Assembly: GCA_964350265.1 (NCBI GenBank)
Contig: CAYGJZ010000052.1
Location: forward strand, 1-29,391
Origin: BQJD01 sp964350265
Lineage (GTDB): Bacteria > Pseudomonadota > Gammaproteobacteria > Arenicellales > CAJQKF01
Length of the DNA: 29,391 nucleotides
Direction: 5' to 3'
The translations under genes were made by a program, and so were the position numbers. This document shows positions 14,100-20,537 of this stretch, one piece after another (the first letter of the stretch is position 1; each line of letters begins with the position of its first letter). The notes below the pieces were generated by a model, which was given only the letters and a program-made list of their open reading frames with translations, was not told where the DNA came from and did not search any database.

Positions 14100-14968
14100 G
14101 CCGACAGCCGCGGACGCACGAACACGCCGGCGGGCAGGGAGAAGCCCAGTAGGGCAATGCCGATCATGCTGAACATGACCAGGTGGTGGCGGGTGAACGG
14201 CTCGTCGTAGACGAACACGCCGATCAGGAAACTCAATGCCGGGCAGAGGTAGAACAGGTTGCCCAGGGTGGTCATGGCGATGCGCCGCGCGGCGGCCACG
14301 TACCAGACCAGCGGCAGGGCGGTGGCCAGTCCGGCCACCGCCATCCAGGTGGCGTCGGCACCGACGGGCGCCGGCGAGGTCGCGGTGAGAATCAGCACCA
14401 CGCCCACCGGCAACAGGACCAGGTTCTCGGCGGCGACACCGGCCAGGGCCTCGACCTGGGCGATGCGACGCACCGCGGCATAGGCGGCGAAGGCGGCACC
14501 GAGAATGATGCCGTAGACGGGCACGACGCCACTGGCCGCGGCCATGTAGACGACCCCCGTCGCGGCCAATCCCACGCACCACCAGCGTCGACGGTCGAGC
14601 CGCTCGCCGAACAGCCACACGCCGAGCAGCACGTTGAACATCGGCGTCAGCAGGTAGCCGAGGGAGCTTTCCACGATGCGCCCGTTCTGCACGCACCACA
14701 CGTACAGGCCCCAACCAAGGCCGGTGAGCGCGGTGGACAGGATCAGCCAGCGCACGGTGGCGGCATCGCGCCAAAGTTGCAGGAAGGCGTGGTGCTCGCG
14801 CAGCGCCACCAGCACCAGCAGCAGGAAGGGCGTGCTCCAGGCCATGCGGTAGCCGACGAAGGCACCCGGGTCGATGCCGTCGACCTGGCGGAACAACACC
14901 GGGTATATCCCCCACAGGAGGTTCGCCGCCCAGGCAAGCGCCAGGCCCTTGACGTACTCGCGTTCCAT
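14096..14968 (-). CDS. rarD: RarD-type EamA transporter
   Basis: This 290-residue protein has about ten membrane segments. Its start, MEREYVKGLALAWAANLLWGIYPVLFRQ, and the segment FVGYRMAWSTPFLLLVL match the RarD group of the DMT superfamily (E. coli RarD, historically linked to chloramphenicol sensitivity, transport role unproven). Further RarD-like landmarks are WGLYVWCVQNGRIVESSLGYLLTPMFNVLLG, YVAAARRIAMTTLGNLFYLCPALSFLIGVFVYDEPF and FSMIGIALLGFSLPAG. I chose ATG 14968 over 15124 because the protein then begins where RarD proteins do. No strong Shine-Dalgarno sequence is visible. The stop overlaps that of the convergent EamA gene. An inverted repeat at 14992-15012 lies just upstream of the start. 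Confidence 0.87.
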   Translation of the reverse strand: MEREYVKGLALAWAANLLWGIYPVLFRQVDGIDPGAFVGYRMAWSTPFLLLVLVALREHHAFLQLWRDAATVRWLILSTALTGLGWGLYVWCVQNGRIVESSLGYLLTPMFNVLLGVWLFGERLDRRRWWCVGLAATGVVYMAAASGVVPVYGIILGAAFAAYAAVRRIAQVEALAGVAAENLVLLPVGVVLILTATSPAPVGADATWMAVAGLATALPLVWYVAAARRIAMTTLGNLFYLCPALSFLIGVFVYDEPFTRHHLVMFSMIGIALLGFSLPAGVFVRPRLSA

Positions 14969-14991
14969 GTCCGGCACGGTGCAGATGTTGA

Positions 14992-15012
14992 CCGGCGCGC
15001 ATTGTGCGCCGG
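14992..15012. other. Hairpin between phoX and rarD
   Basis: CCGGCGC (14992-14998) and GCGCCGG (15006-15012) form a stem that can be extended inward by G-U and C-G pairs to leave a 3-nt loop. On the minus strand it lies after the phoX stop and 24-44 nt before the rarD start. There is no T run, so it could be a weak terminator or an mRNA 5' structure. Confidence 0.35.
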
Positions 15013-15140
15013 CCGCGTCCCGGACAACGGACAGAAAAGCGACCGCAAGGGGGAATTCGCGACCACTGTCGCAAGCTGGAAAGTGCACTGGCGCGTTTTC
15101 GTCATTCCACGCACGCCAGCGCACCAGGCGGGCTGTCGGC

Positions 15141-17138
15141 TCAGCCGATCCTGCCGCCGCCCTTGCGGGTGATGGCCACCACCGACGGCCGCGGCGGCAG
15201 CGCCGGGTCGAAGTCCGGCCAGCGAGTGGCCGGATCGTCGAAGGTGGACTCGCGCTCGAAGCCGGGATAGTCCTTCATGCCGTCGGCGGCCACGTGCTGC
15301 ACGGCGACGAACAAGGTCGCATCGTCCTCGCTGAAACATGGCCCGCACATCTCGGCGCCGGCCGGCACGCGGTAGAACATCTTGCCGGTGCCGCGTCCCT
15401 CGCCCTCGGTTTCCAGCGCCCAGATGCCGTCGGCGGTGCCCGATGCCCTGCTCCAGCCGGAGCCCTGGTCGGTGCTGATCCACAGCCGGCCGCGGTGGTC
15501 CACCGCGCAGTTGTCGGGACAGGCGAACCAGCCGTTCTCGCTGGTGGCCGGGTTCCACAGGGCATTGGCGGCCGGGTCGGCCGGGTTGCCGCACTGCACC
15601 AGCGCGCGCCACTCGCAGCGCGTCGCCGAGTGGTCGTTGCCGGCCACCACCAGCTGCACGACCTGGCCCCAGAGGTTGTTCGAGCGGCTGTTCACCGCGT
15701 CCACCTGTTCGGCGGTACGCTTGCTGTTGTTGGTCAACAGCACGTAGACATTGCCCTTGTCGTCACCCTCGACGTCCTCGGGCCGGTCCAGCGGCGTCGC
15801 CCCGAGCAGGTCGGCGGCACGGCGGGTCTCGATCAGCACGTCGGCCTGGCCGGCGAAGCCGTTGTCGGCGGTGAGCGGCCCCTCGCCGTGCACCAGCGGC
15901 TTCCAGGTCACCGTGCCGTCCTCGTGGAACACCGCCACCGAGAGCACGCCGTGATCGAGCAGGTCGCGGTTGGCGGCGGCATGGTCGGCATCGACCTTGC
16001 CGTCGGAGACGAACTTGTACAGGTACTCGAAGCGCTGGTCGTCGCCGGTGTAGATGACCACCCGGCCGTCGCTGTTGACCAGGCACTGGGCGCCCTCGTG
16101 CTTCAGGCGACCGAGGGCGCTGCGCTTGACCGGCACCGACGCCGGGTCGTGGGGGTCGATTTCCACGATCCAGCCGAAGCGGTTGGGCTCGTTGGGTTCG
16201 CGGGAAATGTCGAAGCGATCGTGAAACAGGCCCCAGGCATACCACTTGCCGGGCACGCCGTAGCGCTCGTGGTTGGCCTGCTCGGCGCCGCTGTCGGCGA
16301 TGTCGCCGGAGAAGTAGCCGTTGAAGTTCTCCTCCGCGGTCAGCCAGGTGCCCCAGGGGGTCATGCCGCCGGCACAGTTGTTCAACGTGCCGATGATGCG
16401 GTTGCCGTCCGGGTCCGCGCTGGTGGCCAGGCGCGGGCTGCCGGCGGCCGGTCCGGAGATGGTGCACACCGTGCTGCGCCCGGAGATGCGGCGGTTGCGC
16501 GCCCCGGCCGGGTCCACCTGCCACTGGCCGTCGCGCTTGACGATCTCCACCACGCTGCCACCGTGGGCGGCCATCTCGGTGTCCACCAGCGCCAGCGTCA
16601 TGTCGGCGAAGCGCGGCTCGGCGCGGGACTGGTCGCCGAGTCCGGCGAACATCAGCTCGCCGTTGGTGTACTCGTGGTTGATGCACAGCACCGCGCGGGT
16701 GACCTCGTCGCCGTCGCGCTCGAGCGCGATGCAGCCGATGAAGTCGTTGTTGTAGCCGAACTGGCGTTCCTGGGCATCCGCCGTCTGGTTCACCGGGTCG
16801 AAGGCGGGCGAGTCGGTGAACAGGGGATCGCCCCAGCGCAGCAGCACGTCGGCCTCGTAGCCGGGCGCGACGTGGTGGGTGCCGTCGATGCCGTGGGCGA
16901 TCTCCTCGAAGTCGAAGCGGTCGGCACCGGCGGCGCGGGCGTCGGCGCCGACCAGCAGCGACGGCGCGGCGAGGACACCGGCGCCGAGGGCGGCGGCGCG
17001 GGTACCGCCGAGCAGCACGCCGCGACGGCTGACGCTGCGCGCCAGCACCTGCTGAAAGTCCGGGGCGGTGGAACGAGGTACGGGGACGTCGTCCATGTCT
17101 TCCAAGGTGGCGAAACGGCGACGGGTTGGATCGGTCAT
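15141..17138 (-). CDS. PhoX-family alkaline phosphatase, Tat-exported
   Basis: This 665-residue protein is of the PhoX (DUF839) family, calcium- and iron-dependent phosphomonoesterases. The N terminus carries a twin-arginine signal: S37-R38-R39-G40-V-L-L, then a hydrophobic stretch through AALGAGVLAAPSLLVGA and a likely cleavage near ADARAA. Family signatures are VLCINHEYTNGELMF, NNCAGGMTPWGTWLTAEENFNGYFSG, FGWIVEIDPHDP, HEGAQCLVNSDGRVVIYTGDD, LDRPEDVEGD and FACPDNCAVDHRGRLWISTDQG. It probably acts in the periplasm to release phosphate from organic esters. Start ATG 17138 has AGGAAG about 8 nt upstream. The frame stays open far upstream, but that part lies opposite nrdJ and is not coding. No convincing Pho box was found. 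The gene stands alone, divergent from the nrdJ operon. Confidence 0.92.
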   Translation of the reverse strand: MTDPTRRRFATLEDMDDVPVPRSTAPDFQQVLARSVSRRGVLLGGTRAAALGAGVLAAPSLLVGADARAAGADRFDFEEIAHGIDGTHHVAPGYEADVLLRWGDPLFTDSPAFDPVNQTADAQERQFGYNNDFIGCIALERDGDEVTRAVLCINHEYTNGELMFAGLGDQSRAEPRFADMTLALVDTEMAAHGGSVVEIVKRDGQWQVDPAGARNRRISGRSTVCTISGPAAGSPRLATSADPDGNRIIGTLNNCAGGMTPWGTWLTAEENFNGYFSGDIADSGAEQANHERYGVPGKWYAWGLFHDRFDISREPNEPNRFGWIVEIDPHDPASVPVKRSALGRLKHEGAQCLVNSDGRVVIYTGDDQRFEYLYKFVSDGKVDADHAAANRDLLDHGVLSVAVFHEDGTVTWKPLVHGEGPLTADNGFAGQADVLIETRRAADLLGATPLDRPEDVEGDDKGNVYVLLTNNSKRTAEQVDAVNSRSNNLWGQVVQLVVAGNDHSATRCEWRALVQCGNPADPAANALWNPATSENGWFACPDNCAVDHRGRLWISTDQGSGWSRASGTADGIWALETEGEGRGTGKMFYRVPAGAEMCGPCFSEDDATLFVAVQHVAADGMKDYPGFERESTFDDPATRWPDFDPALPPRPSVVAITRKGGGRIG

Positions 17139-17340
17139 GTCGTGGGCTTCCTGAAGAACGGGGGTCGATTCCGGTGGTGCCGCCGGGCACGGCCGGCGGA
17201 CGGGCCGCAGAGTATCCACGGGACTGCGTGACCGGATGTTTTCCACCCCGTGACAGGCCCTTGAAACACCCCTTGTCGGGGCGACGACACCACCGGTCGT
17301 CGATCCTGATCCGGGCCTGCAAGTCAAGACCATCGTGGCG
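17139..17340. other. Non-coding region upstream of phoX
   Basis: No gene is seen here. The stretch must carry the phoX promoter. It contains a 7-bp inverted repeat, CGACGAC (17282-17288) and GTCGTCG (17296-17302), with a 7-nt loop and no T run. It also holds two GTGAC-containing elements 22 bp apart (17228-17234 and 17250-17256) that only weakly resemble Pho-box half sites. Confidence 0.4.
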
Positions 17341-17369
17341 TTGACGACACAATATCTTGGGGTTATTCT
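17341..17369 (+). promoter_or_regulatory. Promoter of nrdJa-nrdJb
   Basis: The -35 element TTGACG (17341-17346) and the -10 element TATTCT (17364-17369) are separated by 17 bp, a good sigma-70 fit. Transcription would start near 17376, about 207 nt before the nrdJa ATG. The spacer is occupied by the first NrdR box. Confidence 0.72.
17347..17362 (+). promoter_or_regulatory. NrdR box 1
   Basis: ACACAATATCTTGGGG matches 13 of 16 positions of the NrdR consensus acaCwAtATaTwGtgt. It fills the space between the -35 and -10 of the nrdJ promoter, so bound NrdR would block RNA polymerase. NrdR is the ATP/dATP-sensing repressor of ribonucleotide reductase genes; its own gene is not in this window. Confidence 0.75.
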
Positions 17370-17377
17370 TGCATGAA

Positions 17378-17393
17378 TGCCTAGATGTTGTGT
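17378..17393 (+). promoter_or_regulatory. NrdR box 2
   Basis: TGCCTAGATGTTGTGT matches 11 of 16 positions of the NrdR consensus and starts 31 bp after box 1, leaving 15 bp between boxes. This three-helical-turn spacing is the usual arrangement for NrdR box pairs and is the strongest argument that both are real. It lies at or just after the expected transcription start. Confidence 0.7.
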
Positions 17394-17582
17394 TCCGCGG
17401 GGATCGAGCCCCGGGCGCGACAGGTTCGTGTGGACGCGAGCCGAGGGCAGTTTCGGCGCGGCCGTCCGGTTCGCCCACCCAAGGCGGACTGGCACGCTCC
17501 GCGCCACCTGGCGCACCATCGTGTCGTCCGCCGCCGCGAAAGAGCACGCGAGAATGAACGATCCACGGAGCAAAGCCAAGCG
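17394..17582 (+). other. Predicted nrdJa 5' leader
   Basis: About 190 nt of transcribed leader lie between NrdR box 2 and the ATG. I looked for a cobalamin riboswitch, which would suit a B12-dependent enzyme, but found no convincing B12-box pattern. GGAG at 17567-17570 region lies somewhat far from the ATG. I see no small gene with a convincing ribosome-binding site. Confidence 0.35.
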
Positions 17583-19706
17583 ATGAAATCCGCCTCCATC
17601 ACCCGTCTCGACGCCGACATCCCGGTGATCGAGTTCCAGCCCGCCTCGAAGGACATCTGGGACAAGAAGTACCGCCTGAAGACCAAGGCCGGCGAGGCCA
17701 TCGACGACAGCATCGACGGCACCTACCGCCGGGTGGCGCGGGCGCTGGCCGATGTCGAGGACGGCGAGGACCTGCGCGAGCACTGGTACGGCGAGTTCGT
17801 CTGGGCACTGCAGCACGGCGCCATTCCCGCCGGCCGCATCATGTCCAACGCCGGTGCCCAGCAGCACAAGCCCGCCACCAGCACCATCAACTGCACGGTG
17901 TCGGGCACGGTGCCCGATTCCATGAACGGCATCCTGAGCTCGGTGCACGAGGCCGGCCTGACGCTGAAGGCGGGCTGCGGCATCGGCTACGAGTTTTCCA
18001 CCCTGCGGCCGAAGGGCGCCTTCGTCAGCGGCGCCGGCGCCTACACCTCCGGTCCGATGTCCTTCATGGACATCTTCGATGCCATGTGCTTCACCGTGTC
18101 CTCCGCCGGCGGGCGTCGCGGCGCGCAGATGGGCACCTTCGACATCTCCCACCCGGACGTGCGCGACTTCATCCGCGCCAAGCGCGAGGACGGCCGCCTG
18201 CGCCAGTTCAACCTGTCGTGCCTGATCACCGACGAGTTCATGCAGGCGGTGAAGGCGGACGGCGACTGGGAACTGCTGTTCCCCGCCACCGAGCACGAGA
18301 TCAACGAGCATCCCGAGGACATTCGCTGGCGCGAGTGGCCCACCCACGACGGCTATACCGTCAACGAGGAAGGACTGGTGGCCTGCCGGGTCTACCAGAG
18401 CATCCGTGCGCGACGCCTGTGGGACTTCATCATGACGTCCACCTACGACTACGCCGAACCGGGCTTCATTCTCATTGACCGCATCAACGAGATGAACAAC
18501 AACTGGTTCTGCGAGAACATCCGCGCCACCAATCCCTGCGGCGAGCAGCCGCTGCCCCCCTACGGCAGCTGCCTGCTCGGCTCGGTCAACCTGACCCGCT
18601 TCGTCTCCCGCCCGTTCACCAACGAGGCCCGCTTCGACTGGGAGAGCTATCGCAAGGTGGTGGCCATCTTCAGCCGCATGCTCGACAACGTGGTCGAGAT
18701 CCACGGCCTGCCGCTGCCCGGCCAGGCAGCGGAGATCGCCTACAAGCGACGCCACGGCATGGGCTTTCTCGGCCTTGGCTCGACCATGACCATGCTCGGC
18801 ATGCAGTACGGCGACGAGCGCAGCCTCGCATTCACCGAGCAGGTTGCCCGGGAGATGGCCGAGGTCGGCTGGGAAACCGGCGTGGAGCTGGCCATCGAGA
18901 AAGGCGCGGCGCCGATCATGGACGATGTCTTCGACATCACCCCGGAGCTGATCCGCAAGCGCCCGGAACTGGCGAAGGACGGCTTCAAGCCCGGCGACAA
19001 GGTGCCCGGCCGCCTGCTGATGGGGCGCTACAGCCGCTACATGCAGCAGTTCCCGGAGGCACTGCGCGAGCGCATCGTCGAGCACGGTGCACGCTACAGC
19101 CACCACACCTCCATTGCACCGACGGGCACCATCAGCCTGTCGCTGGCCAACAATGCCAGCAACGGCATCGAGCCGTCCTTTGCCCACCACTACAGCCGCA
19201 ACGTGATCCGCGAGAAGCGCAAGACCAAGGAAAAGGTGGACGTGTTCTCCTACGAACTGCTCGCCTACCGCACCCTGGTTAACGAGCATGCATCTCCCGA
19301 CGGCGAAGGCGGGAACGCGCTGCCGGACTACTTCATCAGTGCCGACGAGGTCACGCCGAAACAGCACGTCGACGTGCAGGCGGCGGCACAGAAGTGGGTG
19401 GACTCGTCGATCTCGAAGACCGCCAACGTGCCCTCCGACTATCCCTTCGAGGACTTCAAGGACATCTACATGTACGCCTACGAGAAGGGACTGAAGGGCT
19501 GCACCACCTTCCGCTTCAACCCGGAGGCCTTCCAGGGCGTGCTGGTCAAGGACGCGGACCTGGCCAACACCACCTACCGCTTCGTCCTCGACAACGGCGA
19601 GACGGTGGAGGTCAAGGGCAACGAGGAAGTCGAGTACGACGGCGAGACCCACACCGCCGCCAATCTCTTCGACGCCCTCAAAGAAGGCTACTACGGACGC
19701 TTTTAA
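17583..19706 (+). CDS. nrdJa: Class II (adenosylcobalamin-dependent) ribonucleotide reductase, catalytic subunit NrdJa
   Basis: This 707-residue protein makes deoxyribonucleotides from ribonucleotides in the cytoplasm, using adenosylcobalamin to form the thiyl radical. Key residues are Cys104 (TINCTVSGT, one of the redox pair), the NPCGEQ motif at 317-322 with radical Cys319 and Glu321, and Cys330 (YGSCLLGSVNL), the second redox cysteine. Substrate and phosphate-binding segments are AGLTLKAGCGIGYEFSTLRPKGA, RRHGMGFLGLGSTM and the APTGTISLSLANNASNGIEP loop. It ends shortly after GCTTFRFNP and lacks the C-terminal cysteine pair, which is encoded by the next gene; this is the split NrdJa/NrdJb arrangement known from Pseudomonas. 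I chose ATG 17583 (MKSASITRLDADIPVIEF) because an in-frame ATG at 17385 lies inside an NrdR box. It is driven by the NrdR-controlled promoter. Confidence 0.96.
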   Translation: MKSASITRLDADIPVIEFQPASKDIWDKKYRLKTKAGEAIDDSIDGTYRRVARALADVEDGEDLREHWYGEFVWALQHGAIPAGRIMSNAGAQQHKPATSTINCTVSGTVPDSMNGILSSVHEAGLTLKAGCGIGYEFSTLRPKGAFVSGAGAYTSGPMSFMDIFDAMCFTVSSAGGRRGAQMGTFDISHPDVRDFIRAKREDGRLRQFNLSCLITDEFMQAVKADGDWELLFPATEHEINEHPEDIRWREWPTHDGYTVNEEGLVACRVYQSIRARRLWDFIMTSTYDYAEPGFILIDRINEMNNNWFCENIRATNPCGEQPLPPYGSCLLGSVNLTRFVSRPFTNEARFDWESYRKVVAIFSRMLDNVVEIHGLPLPGQAAEIAYKRRHGMGFLGLGSTMTMLGMQYGDERSLAFTEQVAREMAEVGWETGVELAIEKGAAPIMDDVFDITPELIRKRPELAKDGFKPGDKVPGRLLMGRYSRYMQQFPEALRERIVEHGARYSHHTSIAPTGTISLSLANNASNGIEPSFAHHYSRNVIREKRKTKEKVDVFSYELLAYRTLVNEHASPDGEGGNALPDYFISADEVTPKQHVDVQAAAQKWVDSSISKTANVPSDYPFEDFKDIYMYAYEKGLKGCTTFRFNPEAFQGVLVKDADLANTTYRFVLDNGETVEVKGNEEVEYDGETHTAANLFDALKEGYYGRF

Positions 19707-19718
19707 GGAACCTCACCC

Positions 19719-20462
19719 ATGGCAATCAAGATTTCCGGAAAGATCGCCGGCTACGAGGTGGTCAAGCCCGAGTCGGGCAGCGAGCCGGCCAGGCCGGCCG
19801 CCGACATCAAGGAGCAGTCGTCGATCACCGCCGACGAGACGCCGACTCCCAACGTCATCCAGATGCACGAGAAGGTCGAGCGGCCCGACATGCTGCTCGG
19901 CAGCACCTACAAGATCAAGACGCCGTTGTCGGACCACGCGCTGTACGTGACCATCAACGACATCATCCTCAATCCCGACACGCCCTACGAGAAGCGCCGG
20001 CCCTTCGAGATCTTCATCAACTCGAAGAACATGGATCACTTCCAGTGGATCGTGGCGCTGACCCGGATCATCTCCGCGGTGTTCCGCAAGGGTGGCGACG
20101 TGACCTTCCTGGTCGAGGAACTGCGCAGCGTGTTCGACCCCCAGGGTGGCTACTTCAAGCGCGGCGGCCGCTACACGCCCTCGCTGGTTGCCGACATCGG
20201 CGACGCCATCGAGGCGCACATGCGCATGATCGGCATGATCCGCGACGAGGAAGTCGACGAACACCGGCAGAAGATCATGGACGAGAAGCGACGCGAGTTC
20301 GAGGATCGCAGCCGCCAGGTGCTGTCCACCGAGGGCAGCGCCGAAGACGGCGAGCACTATCCCGACGGCGCCAGCGTCTGCCGCAAGTGCCAGACCAAGG
20401 CCGTCGTGCTGCTCGACGGCTGCATGACCTGCCTCAGTTGTGGTGACTCGAAGTGCGGTTGA
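19719..20462 (+). CDS. nrdJb: Class II ribonucleotide reductase, C-terminal subunit NrdJb (TSCPD and cysteine tail)
   Basis: This 247-residue protein is the detached C-terminal part of class II RNR. A TSCPD-like domain (about 60-170: TPLSDHALYVTINDI, RRPFEIFINSKNMDHFQWIVALTRIISAVFRKGGD, LRSVFDPQGGYF) is followed by a helical linker. The cysteine-rich tail has C221-x2-C224 and C235, C238, C241 and C246. These correspond to a zinc-ribbon-like motif and the redox cysteines that re-reduce the active site of NrdJa and accept electrons from thioredoxin. In Pseudomonas aeruginosa both NrdJa and NrdJb are needed for activity. ATG 19719 has AAGGAA 8 nt upstream overlapping the nrdJa stop, so the two are co-translated. 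A rho-independent terminator follows. Confidence 0.94.
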   Translation: MAIKISGKIAGYEVVKPESGSEPARPAADIKEQSSITADETPTPNVIQMHEKVERPDMLLGSTYKIKTPLSDHALYVTINDIILNPDTPYEKRRPFEIFINSKNMDHFQWIVALTRIISAVFRKGGDVTFLVEELRSVFDPQGGYFKRGGRYTPSLVADIGDAIEAHMRMIGMIRDEEVDEHRQKIMDEKRREFEDRSRQVLSTEGSAEDGEHYPDGASVCRKCQTKAVVLLDGCMTCLSCGDSKCG

Positions 20463-20495
20463 TCTAAGGGTACGTCTCCGCTTCCTCGAGACATT

Positions 20496-20524
20496 GAGCC
20501 CGGGCTTGCACCGGGCTCTTTTTT
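20496..20524 (+). terminator. Rho-independent terminator of nrdJa-nrdJb
   Basis: GAGCCCGG (20496-20503) pairs perfectly with CCGGGCTC (20511-20518) around a 7-nt loop, followed by six T residues (20519-20524). It begins 34 nt after the nrdJb stop. Confidence 0.92.
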
Positions 20525-20537
20525 GCCGCCGCCGCGG

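Noticed and set aside
15040..15080. GGGGAATTCGCGACCACTGT resembling part of a B12 riboswitch
   Set aside because: Only short fragments resemble the core and no cobalamin gene follows on the plus strand.
17228..17256. Possible Pho box upstream of phoX
   Set aside because: Two GTGAC-containing elements are 22 bp apart, but the middle 11-bp repeat unit expected for PhoB binding does not match.
17385..17582. Earlier in-frame ATG for nrdJa at 17385
   Set aside because: It lies inside NrdR box 2 and the added 66 residues are Arg-rich and unlike NrdJ N termini.
17394..17582. Cobalamin riboswitch in the nrdJa leader
   Set aside because: A B12-dependent enzyme made it worth looking for, but no convincing conserved core was found.
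17139..19652. Upstream minus-strand extension of the phoX frame across nrdJa
   Set aside because: PhoX has a good ATG, ribosome-binding site and Tat signal at 17138; the extension is antisense to nrdJa and looks non-coding.
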